A stretch of DNA of 64,000 bases, from contig JAEYRV010000048.1 in assembly GCA_023435305.1 (NCBI GenBank), forward strand, positions 1 through 64,000. The letters run 5' to 3'. The stretch comes from Bacillota bacterium (GTDB taxonomy: Bacteria > Bacillota > Clostridia > Acetivibrionales > DTU013). Shown here piece by piece: positions 1 through 6,654 of the stretch (positions within the stretch are counted from its first letter, which is position 1; each line of letters opens with the position of its first letter). The notes under the pieces are model-generated. The model ran no database searches. It saw only the letters and a program-made list of their open reading frames with translations, and was not told the origin of the DNA. The position numbers and the translations under genes are program-made.

Positions 1-503
1 CATATTATGAGCCCTCAAAACAACCGTACATAGTAGCTTTTACACATGTGCTGCAAAACTTTTGCTCATTCATTAGTAAAAATAAAGCTGAGTCTGCAAG
101 GATAGTTTTTGAAGGTAGAGATGACGCCCTAGATCTCAAGGTTCAAAAAGCGTTTTTTGATGTTTTTAATAATGGAACAACACATTTAAATATTGAAAAT
201 GATTTAAGAGATAGAATAAAAGGATTCATTATAGCCAAAAAGAATGATTCAATATACATATCAGGCCTCGAAATTGTGGATGTAGTATGTAATCCTCTGA
301 GCAGAGTACGTAGAGGTTTAATTGAAGCTGATCCCAAATGCATGAAAAAAGGTGAATATGGAGTAGAAAATAAGATATTTACAGCGATAAAGGATAAAAT
401 ATTTTCTGCAACAAGTCCTGAAGATATGAGAAATTGGGGCTTTAAAAAGGTACCTGTGCTAAAACGTCAACGTCCATGGGTTGACAATACAGTAAATTTA
501 TGA
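1..503 (+). CDS. DUF3800 family protein, 5' end cut by the window
   Basis: The frame is open from base 3 to the stop at 501-503 (166 codons visible), so this is the C-terminal part of a longer gene. It could also be read from the GTG at 48, but the upstream codons (YYEPSKQPYIVAF) continue the family pattern, so a cut gene is more likely. The visible part fits the C-terminal half of DUF3800: an acidic 'FEGRDDALD' segment, then the conserved 'GLEIVDVVCNPLSR' stretch, where the Asp is typical. From memory, DUF3800 is predicted to have an RNase H-like fold and is usually found in accessory regions. The activity and substrate are unknown. The gene is AT-rich compared with the housekeeping genes further right. 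A hairpin carrying a loop motif shared with the downstream RNA unit lies 60 bases after the stop. Confidence 0.7.
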   Translation, partial: YYEPSKQPYIVAFTHVLQNFCSFISKNKAESARIVFEGRDDALDLKVQKAFFDVFNNGTTHLNIENDLRDRIKGFIIAKKNDSIYISGLEIVDVVCNPLSRVRRGLIEADPKCMKKGEYGVENKIFTAIKDKIFSATSPEDMRNWGFKKVPVLKRQRPWVDNTVNL

Positions 504-562
504 ACTTTGTATAATGCTACTATATTATGAATATAATATCATCGGGATATATCCTATGGTAG

Positions 563-603
563 ATTATAAGGATAGCGTTGTTGATCGATCGTATTCTTAT
601 AAT
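563..603 (+). repeat. First copy of the GUUGAUC-loop hairpin
   Basis: A long stem pairs 563-574 with 592-603 (one G-T). Two mismatched steps and U-A/U-G closing pairs then lead to the loop GTTGATC (580-586). The same apical loop recurs at 701-707 and 742-748. This copy lies between the DUF3800 stop and the promoter at 621, so it would sit in the DUF3800 mRNA 3' UTR. Confidence 0.55.
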
Positions 604-620
604 TTACCTTCAAAATTTTA

Positions 621-648
621 TTGACAATTCCATTAATTGTAGTATAAT
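621..648 (+). promoter_or_regulatory. Sigma-A type promoter for a small RNA
   Basis: TTGACA (621-626), a 16-bp spacer, then TATAAT (643-648). No open reading frame with a ribosome-binding site follows before the terminator at 761-788, so the likely product is a non-coding RNA starting near 655. Confidence 0.7.
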
Positions 649-654
649 ATTGAT

Positions 655-788
655 TGTGCGTACAAAAAACGTACGTTGATTAGATAATTTTGTAGGGGTT
701 GTTGATCGACCGCTACTAAGCAATACATATTCTGGGAGTTAGTTGATCGACTGCCAGAGAAAAGACCTCCCTAATCGGAGGTCTTTTT
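655..788 (+). ncRNA. Candidate small RNA with two repeated hairpins
   Basis: A consensus promoter ends at 648 and a strong intrinsic terminator ends at 788, giving an RNA of about 134 nt with no convincing coding sequence. After a small CGTAC/GTACG stem come two hairpins. In the first, GTAG (692-695) pairs with CTAC (713-716), followed by a G-G mismatch, GGT/ACC, and a closing U-G around loop GTTGATC. In the second, TCTGG (731-735) pairs with CCAGA (754-758), followed by a G-G mismatch, AGT/ACT, and a closing U-G around loop AGTTGATC. The two share the internal G-G mismatch, the closing pairs and the loop. A third copy lies upstream at 563-603. GTTGATCGAC is nearly self-complementary, so loops of different copies could pair. 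The function is unknown. Confidence 0.55.
761..788 (+). terminator. Intrinsic terminator of the small RNA unit
   Basis: The stem AAAGACCTCC (761-770) / GGAGGTCTTT (777-786) has loop CTAATC and a T run (784-788). It is a perfect 10-bp stem. Confidence 0.85.
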
Positions 789-867
789 CATACCCTTACC
801 CACTTCTTCGTGCAGGAATTACGGATTACCTTGGCAATGCTACATAGACACGTAGAAGGAGGATTTC

Positions 868-1037
868 GGATAACGTTCCGCTGTCGCGACGCCGATGAGC
901 TGGACCCGCGTAGCCCTTCTCCCTGGCGGTGCTCGCACCCAGCGAATCGGTGTGGTGCCTGCTCGCGCTTCTGCTGTCAATGGTATAAGGTCGGATGACT
1001 TTCCCCCAGCACCCTTGCGCTGACTGCTTTGTTATGT
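868..1037. other. GC-rich non-coding block with attC-like ends
   Basis: Between the small RNA and the protease genes lies about 250 bp of DNA clearly richer in GC than both sides, with no supported gene. Its ends resemble an integron attC site. ATAAC (870-874) is complementary to GTTAT (1031-1035). After a short unpaired spacer, GCTGTCGCG (880-888) pairs with CGCTGACTGC (1018-1027) with one mismatch and one bulged base. That matches the R-box / spacer / L-box-with-extra-base plan of attC. At about 168 nt it is at the long end for attC. This is inference from short matches. It could instead be a structured RNA or an element remnant. Confidence 0.3.
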
Positions 1038-1049
1038 GAAGCCAGGTGC
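1031..1049 (+). repeat. 19-bp inverted repeat, left copy
   Basis: The sequence fits GTTATRTGAMRCCAGGTGC. The minus-strand copy at 1844-1862 is identical at 16 of 19 positions. Each copy is followed after about 10 bp by a perfect hairpin (GCCGCC/GGCGGC here). Together the copies bracket the two-gene cassette. Confidence 0.7.
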
Positions 1050-1062
1050 CTTATTATTCAGA

Positions 1063-1082
1063 AGCCGCCATGGACGGCGGCT
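1063..1082 (-). terminator. Hairpin after the protease gene
   Basis: AGCCGCC (1063-1069) pairs with GGCGGCT (1076-1082) around a 6-base loop, 14 bp past the stop of the protease gene. The T tract on the minus strand is poor (TTCTGAATAAT), so termination may be inefficient. It may instead be part of the repeat end structure. Confidence 0.45.
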
Positions 1083-1095
1083 CCTTGATATTTCT

Positions 1096-1482
1096 TTATT
1101 TTCGGAATTCCAATTTTAGTCTCTGCAAATCAATAATTGCTCCAGTGCTTACCAAAAAGTCTAAACCTAAAAGTCCATTAATGTCTCCATTAGGATCTAT
1201 CACACCAAAATCGAGCTTCACTTCTTTAATAACCACATTTTCAATTTCAATTTCATCAACTTTTTTTGAGAAGAAATTGTGAAGACTACCACCAACACCA
1301 TAAAAAGAACTGACGGTATCTTTGGGTTCTGCAATAATGCCTATTTCTTCAACAATATCCGGTGATATTATCGTTTCTGCTGCGCCTGTATCTATAACTA
1401 CGTTCTCAATTACCTTTGATGCACCTTTATATATCAATTTTATTGATGTGAAAAGAAGCCCATTACGTAATTGAATATCCAT
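1096..1482 (-). CDS. Retropepsin-like aspartic protease domain protein
   Basis: A 128-residue single-domain protein with the aspartyl protease motif DTGAAET (residues ~31-37), where the active Asp-Thr-Gly sits after a hydrophobic strand (ENVVID). Downstream is a GLLGLDFL segment (~103-110), typical of the second hydrophobic half of gag-type/retropepsin-like bacterial proteins, where the fold acts as a homodimer. No signal peptide is visible, so a cytoplasmic location is likely. The ATG overlaps the stop of the preceding 84-residue gene by one base (TAATG), so the two are translationally coupled. The substrate is unknown. Known bacterial relatives are often of undefined function. The pair sits inside the inverted 19-bp repeats and looks like a cassette. 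Confidence 0.75.
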   Translation of the reverse strand: MDIQLRNGLLFTSIKLIYKGASKVIENVVIDTGAAETIISPDIVEEIGIIAEPKDTVSSFYGVGGSLHNFFSKKVDEIEIENVVIKEVKLDFGVIDPNGDINGLLGLDFLVSTGAIIDLQRLKLEFRK

Positions 1483-1736
1483 TAAACAATACCTCGATAT
1501 CCAAATATTTGCTTAACTTCAACCTCTATATTTTCATTTTCGGTATGGTAAACAAGTATATCATCTTTTGCCCTTACAAGTTCTCTTGTTGCTTCCTTGC
1601 TATCATTGAATGCTTTGATAACAGACACGTCATCAATTTTCCTTACATTTCCGTCCATGTGAGATTCTAAGATTTGTATTTTTACAAATCTGTTTGGGTA
1701 TATTTTTCTTACTTCTTCCCATTTCATGATTTTCAC
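1482..1736 (-). CDS. Small protein coupled to the retropepsin-like protease
   Basis: An 84-residue protein I do not recognise by name. It begins MKIMKWEEVRKIYPN, contains a VKIQILESH strand and charged middle, and ends in EVKQIFGYRGIV. It has no membrane segment or signal peptide. The ATG has an AGGCGG ribosome-binding site about 8 bases upstream, and a TATAAT-like box (minus strand, plus coordinates 1757-1762) lies 21 bp before the start. It is first in a two-gene operon, and its stop overlaps the protease start. The tight coupling suggests a partner, substrate or inhibitor of the protease, but that is inference only. Confidence 0.65.
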   Translation of the reverse strand: MKIMKWEEVRKIYPNRFVKIQILESHMDGNVRKIDDVSVIKAFNDSKEATRELVRAKDDILVYHTENENIEVEVKQIFGYRGIV

Positions 1737-1843
1737 CGCCTAAACTTTATATCAATATTATACCATTTTAGCTGATAATATAAAAGTAAAATGGCTACGA
1801 AGACCTTTCTGCATATTCTGCCACACGATGTGGCGGCGTACTT

Positions 1844-1862
1844 GCACCTGGTGTCATATAAC
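1844..1862 (-). repeat. 19-bp inverted repeat, right copy
   Basis: On the minus strand this reads GTTATATGACACCAGGTGC, against GTTATGTGAAGCCAGGTGC at 1031-1049 (16/19). A perfect hairpin, GCCACA-CGA-TGTGGC (1820-1834), lies just inside, as at the left copy. An 8-bp element TAACTATG overlaps it (1859-1866) and recurs directly at 1937-1944. Confidence 0.7.
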
Positions 1863-1985
1863 TATGTATTTAACGAACCAAAAGGTTCGTGAATGCCGAA
1901 TACTATCGCAGTATCTGCGAAGTGTTTCGCGAATGCTAACTATGGGTGTTTTTATAGTTTCTGTACTGTTTCGCCAAATCGTTAT
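1856..1985 (-). other. Hairpin-rich region with attC-like ends beside the recombinase
   Basis: This non-coding DNA lies between the cassette and the recombinase stop codon. It holds three clean hairpins: ACGAACC/GGTTCGT (1873-1890, loop AAAA), ATACT/AGTAT (1900-1914) and GCGAA/TTCGC (1917-1930). It also holds the repeated 11-mer TTCGYGAATGC (1886-1896 and 1926-1936). Read on the minus strand, the ends ATAAC (plus 1980-1984) and GTTAT (plus 1858-1862) are complementary. Inside them, ATTTGGCGAA and TTCGTTAAAT pair with two G-T steps. This resembles attC architecture, and the site touches the 3' end of the recombinase gene. Tentative. Confidence 0.3.
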
Positions 1986-1992
1986 TATATAT

Positions 1993-3090
1993 CTACCATT
2001 TCATCATGATCGAATCGAGCGGGCTCACGATTTTGCTTATGCTCTTTTCTGTCACTCGAGTGTAGATCTCAGTAGTCTTACTACTTTCGTGGCCAAGTAG
2101 TTCTTGAATGTATCTCAAATCCACACCACTTTCCAACAAGTGAGTAGCAAATGAATGTCTTAGACTATGTACAGTTACATCCTTCTTTATCCCTGCGCTT
2201 CGCCGTGCAGTATCGAATACCTTTTGAACCGTCCTCTCAGTCAGGTGTTTGTTTGCAGACTGCCCGGGGAAAATCCAATGACCCGGTCTATATTCTTTAA
2301 CATACTCTCTTAGTATTTTCAATGCAGTCTCGGATAGCATTGTATACCTATCCTTTCTGCCCTTGCTCTGAACAATATGGACAAGCATCCTGCTGCTATC
2401 GATATCGGTTATTCTCAACCTCACTGCTTCACCGACTCTAAGGCCTGATGAATAGATCAGGCAAATTATGGCCTTGTGCTTAATATTTGATACTGCCTCC
2501 AATATCCTGGCAACTTCGTTTTTGCTTAAGATTTCCGGCAGCTTTTTTTCCTTCTTAGGCCTTGATATATTAATGCATAATTCATTATTACCATATACTT
2601 CAACATATAGAAACTTAACAGCACTGATCGCCTGGCTGGTATATGAATGAGAGCAGTCATGGTCATCTAATAAAAACAGCAAATACTTGTCAATATCGGC
2701 CTTGTCCAGTTCCAGAGGATTCTTTTCATTGAAGCTGATGAATCTCCTTATGTGACCCATATATGCTTTAATTGTTTTTGAACTGTACCCCTTTAACCTC
2801 AATGCCTCGCCTAACCTTTCCAAAGTCTGCTGCTCCCAAGGTTTTGGTTTATTAGCTTGCTCATTGAAAAGGTCAAGCCCTGTGTTATCGACTAGCATCG
2901 ATCTGTCAAACAGTGCATTTATTCGACTCACAGCTTCTGTGTTATAAGGTACGACCCAATACTTGTTTTTTGCGTCCCACTTTCTGCCACTAATGGTTTT
3001 TACTTTTTTTACAGTTTCTGCGTTATACTCAAAAATCAAAATCAAATCGTCAGGTGGTTTTCTTCGAATCTCTATCATAAAAACCTTCAT
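1993..3090 (-). CDS. Tyrosine recombinase (XerC/D-IntI-like integrase)
   Basis: A 365-residue site-specific recombinase. Residues 1-65 form an extra N-terminal domain (RKWDAKNKYWVVPY) resembling HARP-type modules. Residues ~85-170 are the SAM-like core-binding domain, and ~185-350 the catalytic domain. All catalytic residues are present: Arg218 (SGLRVGE), Lys243 (SKGRK), His308 and Arg311 (HSLRH), His334 (LLGH) and the nucleophile Tyr343 (EIYTR). The patch III sequence and the terminal SPLD resemble integron integrases, but the extra helix insertion diagnostic of IntI is absent between Lys243 and His308. It should be called IntI-like at most. It lies next to attC-like folds and inverted repeats at 1031 and 1862, which it may recombine. 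It has its own promoter. Confidence 0.9.
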   Translation of the reverse strand: MKVFMIEIRRKPPDDLILIFEYNAETVKKVKTISGRKWDAKNKYWVVPYNTEAVSRINALFDRSMLVDNTGLDLFNEQANKPKPWEQQTLERLGEALRLKGYSSKTIKAYMGHIRRFISFNEKNPLELDKADIDKYLLFLLDDHDCSHSYTSQAISAVKFLYVEVYGNNELCINISRPKKEKKLPEILSKNEVARILEAVSNIKHKAIICLIYSSGLRVGEAVRLRITDIDSSRMLVHIVQSKGRKDRYTMLSETALKILREYVKEYRPGHWIFPGQSANKHLTERTVQKVFDTARRSAGIKKDVTVHSLRHSFATHLLESGVDLRYIQELLGHESSKTTEIYTRVTEKSISKIVSPLDSIMMKW

Positions 3091-3113
3091 TTCCTGTTAA
3101 TGCTCGTGTACAT

Positions 3114-3141
3114 ATTATACCATAGTTTACATTGTGTACAA
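3114..3141 (-). promoter_or_regulatory. Promoter of the recombinase gene
   Basis: On the minus strand, TTGTAC (3136-3141), a 16-bp spacer, then TATAAT (3114-3119). Two TGTACA elements overlap and follow the promoter (3105-3113 region and 3135-3140) and could be an operator. Confidence 0.55.
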
Positions 3142-3311
3142 GATATGAAGTCAAATATTAACATATTAATACTACATCGTTCAAATAACATATAGGAAAT
3201 TATTGGTTGACATACAGCATCACGCTGAAGTAGACACTAAAAAGTTTGAGTTTATCCAAAGAATGAAATCGTTGTAATGTTCTGGATATGACACATCCAA
3301 ACCTAATGATT

Positions 3312-4199
3312 TCAGGCCCTCAACTTTCTCTGCCCGATCTTGAGCTCGGAGACGAGCATACCGGCGAGGATCATGAGACAGCCGACGGCTTTTGTGATCG
3401 ATGGTATCTCGGTCAGGCCATCCGCATTGGGTATGACCATGGCAAAAAGCGCTGCGAAAACAGGCTCGGCGGTGAAAATCAACGAAGTGTGTGTAGGAGT
3501 TGTATACTTTTGGGCAATGGTTTGTCCGCCAAAACCTATGGCGGATCCCAGAATGCCTGTAAAAAGCAGTATCAGGATCACCGTACTGTTGATGGTCATT
3601 GGTTTACCGATATCCACTGTCAGCCACAGGCCTGCACTGGCAATCCCGGTTACAGCCAGCTGAAGTATTGCCAGAAGCGAAGCATCCTCTGTCTCGGTGA
3701 ACCTGTCTATGAAGGTTATCTGAAATGCCCAGCAAATTGCACAGAGGAATGTCAGAAAATCGCCGAAATTAAAGTCGAACTTAAGTCCTCCTGAGAGAAA
3801 AAAGAGGCCTGCAAATGCAACTGTGATACCGATGACCGACGCTCTGTCCGGCTTCTTCTTCAGCAGCACAGCAGAAATCATAGGCACCATCACCACATTG
3901 AGGCCGGTGATGAACCCTGAGTTGGAGGCTGATGTGGTATACAGGCCGACAACCTGAAAAGCCATTCCCCCGAACATAAGCAGACCTAGTATGCATCCGT
4001 GGAACAGTGTCTTTTTATTTAAATTTTTCAATGACTTGGGGTATATCATGACCAGAACCATGGCTGCCAGTAAAAACCTGAGTGCCAGGTAAGCATATGC
4101 CGGAATATAAGCCAGCACGATCTTCATTATCGGAAAAGACGCACCCCAGATCACCGTTATTACCAAAAGCGCCAGATCCGCTTTGAGTTTTTTAGACAT
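3312..4199 (-). CDS. EamA/DMT-superfamily transporter
   Basis: A 295-residue inner-membrane protein with about ten hydrophobic helices in two EamA repeats. It starts LLVITVIWGASFPIMK, the usual first-helix signature with Trp-Gly-x-x-Phe. The second repeat begins around FLTFLCAICWAFQ (~152). DMT proteins export amino acids or other small metabolites, and the substrate cannot be read from sequence. The ATG lies 3 bp after the stop of the ABC ATPase gene with no independent ribosome-binding site. It is therefore translationally coupled to an amino acid import operon, an unusual pairing that points to an amino acid-related solute (inference). Confidence 0.85.
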   Translation of the reverse strand: MSKKLKADLALLVITVIWGASFPIMKIVLAYIPAYAYLALRFLLAAMVLVMIYPKSLKNLNKKTLFHGCILGLLMFGGMAFQVVGLYTTSASNSGFITGLNVVMVPMISAVLLKKKPDRASVIGITVAFAGLFFLSGGLKFDFNFGDFLTFLCAICWAFQITFIDRFTETEDASLLAILQLAVTGIASAGLWLTVDIGKPMTINSTVILILLFTGILGSAIGFGGQTIAQKYTTPTHTSLIFTAEPVFAALFAMVIPNADGLTEIPSITKAVGCLMILAGMLVSELKIGQRKLRA

Positions 4200-4202
4200 C
4201 TG

Positions 4203-4964
4203 TCAGAGAACCTTTTGCAAGAATGATCTTGTCCTTTCGTTTTTAGGGTTTGAGAAAATCTCCTCCGGAGTACCCTCTTCCTTTATCTCACCGTTGTCCA
4301 TGAAGATGACCCTGCTTCCAACCTCTCGTGCAAAGCCCATCTCGTGCGTTACAACAAGCATGGTCATACCTTCTCTTGCCAGGTCCTTCATTACTTCCAG
4401 CACCTCTCCTACCAGCTCGGGGTCAAGCGCTGAGGTGGGTTCATCAAAAAGCATTATTTGGGGCTCCATTGCCAGAGCCCTTGCTATAGCGACCCTCTGC
4501 TGCTGGCCGCCCGACAGTCTGGATGGATACTCATCCTTTTTATCCACCAGACCTACCTTTTCAAGCAGTGTGATGGCTTTTTGCTCTACCTCCTGTTTTG
4601 GTTCCTTCTTTACCGTGACAGGAGCCTCCATGATATTCTCCAGAACTGTCATGTGCGGAAACAGGTTGAACCGCTGGAACACCATGCCCAACTCGGTACA
4701 AAGCTCTGATATCTTCTTCTGTGATATCTTCAGCTGGTTCTTGCCTGCTTCCCTTTCATCTATTATTTCATCCTCGATGTAGATCCGCCCGCTGGTGATC
4801 CTTTCAAGGTGGTTCAGACACCTTAGCAGTGTACTCTTTCCGGAACCGCTGGGCCCGATGATACAGACCACCTCGCCCTTTTTTACCTCTAGATCGATGT
4901 CCTTGAGCACCTGGAGGCTTCCGAATGACTTGCATACGTTTTCTACCTTTACCATTGACATCAT
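4203..4964 (-). CDS. Polar amino acid ABC transporter, ATP-binding subunit
   Basis: A 253-residue ATPase of the GlnQ/HisP family. It has Walker A GPSGSGKST (~38), Q-loop region MVFQRFNLFPHMT, signature LSGGQQQRVA (~147), Walker B IMLFDEPTSALD and the switch His in VVTHEMGFA. The family energises uptake of polar amino acids through two permease protomers. The family-specific 'ALDPELVGEVL' is present. The ATG has GGAGGG six bases upstream. It is the third gene of the binding protein-permease-ATPase operon, 12 bp after the permease, with EamA following at 3 bp. Confidence 0.95.
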   Translation of the reverse strand: MMSMVKVENVCKSFGSLQVLKDIDLEVKKGEVVCIIGPSGSGKSTLLRCLNHLERITSGRIYIEDEIIDEREAGKNQLKISQKKISELCTELGMVFQRFNLFPHMTVLENIMEAPVTVKKEPKQEVEQKAITLLEKVGLVDKKDEYPSRLSGGQQQRVAIARALAMEPQIMLFDEPTSALDPELVGEVLEVMKDLAREGMTMLVVTHEMGFAREVGSRVIFMDNGEIKEEGTPEEIFSNPKNERTRSFLQKVL

Positions 4965-4976
4965 TCAAGCCCTCCT

Positions 4977-5630
4977 TTATTCATAAACAGAATACTTTTT
5001 CTCAAGCTTTTCAAATACTACTGTGAACACAGTAGTCAAAATCAAATATATAATGGCAGCAGGAATATAAACCAATGCTTTTGCCTGCTGGCTCTCTATT
5101 TCGTGTGTAACTCTCATCAGGTCCTGCATTGCTATTATTGATACAAGAGATGTGTCCTTGATGAGCATGATAAATTCATTTCCGACAGGCGGTATGAGCC
5201 TTCTGTAGGACTGCGGCACGATAACTCTTCTCATGGCTTGTCCGTAGGTCATGCCCAATGCTTTGGCAGCTTCCATCTGACCCTTGTCTATCGACTGAAT
5301 GGCTGCCCTGATTATCTCTGCCAGATATGCTCCGGAGTTGAGACTGAATCCGATAAATGCGGCCATTGTTGCATTCAGGCCTCTAAGCGGCGGATCGAAG
5401 AACAGAGGGAACGCATAGTAGATGAAAAATAATTGCATCAGCAGAGGAGTCCCTCTGAAAAACCAAATATACAACCAGCTTAGCTTATTGACAATAGCAT
5501 TTTTCGACAATCTGCCAAGGGCCAGCAATAAACCCAAAATCAATCCAAATATTACTGCCACGACAGTTAATTCGATCGTGATTGCCGTTCCTCTAAGCAG
5601 ACGGGGAATGAAAGACATTATATCGGCCAT
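4977..5630 (-). CDS. Polar amino acid ABC transporter, permease subunit
   Basis: A HisM/GlnP-type permease with about five helices and the cytoplasmic EAA loop EAAKALGMTYGQAMRRVIVP, which couples to the ATPase. Family proteins begin shortly before 'FIPRLLRGT', so I chose the ATG at 5630 (218 residues), which has a GGGGG element 12 bases upstream. The frame is open further upstream to a TTG at 5705 (242 residues), but that start has no ribosome-binding site. The segment contains the characteristic GTPLLMQLFFIYYAFP second helix. A single permease gene suggests a homodimeric channel. Confidence 0.93.
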   Translation of the reverse strand: MADIMSFIPRLLRGTAITIELTVVAVIFGLILGLLLALGRLSKNAIVNKLSWLYIWFFRGTPLLMQLFFIYYAFPLFFDPPLRGLNATMAAFIGFSLNSGAYLAEIIRAAIQSIDKGQMEAAKALGMTYGQAMRRVIVPQSYRRLIPPVGNEFIMLIKDTSLVSIIAMQDLMRVTHEIESQQAKALVYIPAAIIYLILTTVFTVVFEKLEKKYSVYE

Positions 5631-5725
5631 GTGATATTGATACCCCCATATAATCAGATAAATGAGCAAATTGGCTGCAAAACCATTGTACGGCCCTGCA
5701 GCCAATCACTTAAGCTACCGGTTTC

Positions 5726-6511
5726 TTACTCAAGATTTTTTGTCATATCTTCGCCGAACCATTTTTCGGAAATCTTAGCCAGCGATCCATCCTTCATCAT
5801 TTCCTCGAGTACCTTGTCGACCTTGTCAGCCTGAGCCTGGTTGCTCTTGGTGAAGCCCACTGCTATCGGTTCATTTGGCAGTGTGGTGGATATCAGCTTA
5901 AAGCTTTCCTTGTCATTGGCAACAAAATATTTGCCCACTACCAGGTCGGTGACAACTGCATCGACTCTTCCGATTTTCAATTCGTTCAGTGCCTGGGTCA
6001 TGCCCTCATACTTCTTAAAATCCTTGAACGGAGTGATTTTCATGAATTCATTGCAGCTGTCCTCAGAGGTTGTACCCATCTGTACGGCTACTATCCTGTC
6101 ACCCAGATCAGCTTCCGATCCGATATCTTCATTGTCGATCTTGACAACGATGACCTGATTGTTTGCTATATAGGGACGGGTGTATGCAATGGTCTTCTTT
6201 CTTTCTTCCGTTATACTAAGGGACGAAATTATACAATCATACTTGTTTGAACTCAAGGCTGTGAAGATTGCCGACCATGCTGTCGGAACAAACTCTATTT
6301 CCTTGTCGAGCCTTTTTGCGATCTCCTTTGCCATGTCGATGTCAAAGCCTGCATAATTACCGGCCTCATCCTTGTACTCCATCGGCGGATAAGTATCGTC
6401 TATTCCAACGCGGAAAACATTGGATGACCCTCCCTGTCCGCATGCTCCGAACACAAATGCTGCACATAAAACCAGCGCCAGCACTGAAATAATTGTCTTT
6501 CTCTTTGCCAT
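5726..6511 (-). CDS. Amino acid ABC transporter substrate-binding lipoprotein
   Basis: A family 3 solute-binding protein (Bac-type SBP_bac_3). A signal peptide with lipobox VFGAC (Cys about residue 23 from the chosen start) anchors it outside the membrane. Mature motifs include FRVGIDDTYPPMEYKDE and GFDIDMAKEIAKRL, typical of cystine/glutamine/arginine-type binding proteins. The start is the ATG at 6511 because GGGAGGG lies 6 bases upstream. An ATG 13 codons earlier (6550) has none. It is first in the operon, with a good promoter upstream. The exact ligand cannot be assigned. Confidence 0.94.
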   Translation of the reverse strand: MAKRKTIISVLALVLCAAFVFGACGQGGSSNVFRVGIDDTYPPMEYKDEAGNYAGFDIDMAKEIAKRLDKEIEFVPTAWSAIFTALSSNKYDCIISSLSITEERKKTIAYTRPYIANNQVIVVKIDNEDIGSEADLGDRIVAVQMGTTSEDSCNEFMKITPFKDFKKYEGMTQALNELKIGRVDAVVTDLVVGKYFVANDKESFKLISTTLPNEPIAVGFTKSNQAQADKVDKVLEEMMKDGSLAKISEKWFGEDMTKNLE

Positions 6512-6563
6512 TTTGTCACCCTCCCTCAAAATTCTATATCTCTTATACAAATTTAATGTAATA

Positions 6564-6592
6564 ATATTATCGCAAAAAATGAGGGTTTACAA
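6564..6592 (-). promoter_or_regulatory. Promoter of the amino acid ABC operon
   Basis: On the minus strand, TTGTAA (6587-6592), a 17-bp spacer, then TAATAT (6564-6569), about 50 bp before the binding-protein ATG. Confidence 0.55.
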
Positions 6593-6654
6593 TAATCAAA
6601 ATGACTAATTAAAGAAATAAATGAATAAATATTAGTAAAATCAGCATATCCGGA

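Noticed and set aside
540..788. Type III toxin-antitoxin (ToxIN-like)
   Set aside because: The repeat RNA lies downstream of the protein gene, and the copies differ in sequence and spacing. DUF3800 is not a known ToxN family. The idea is noted only as an analogy.
3288..3794. 168-codon open frame on the plus strand
   Set aside because: Antisense to the EamA gene, with no supporting motif.
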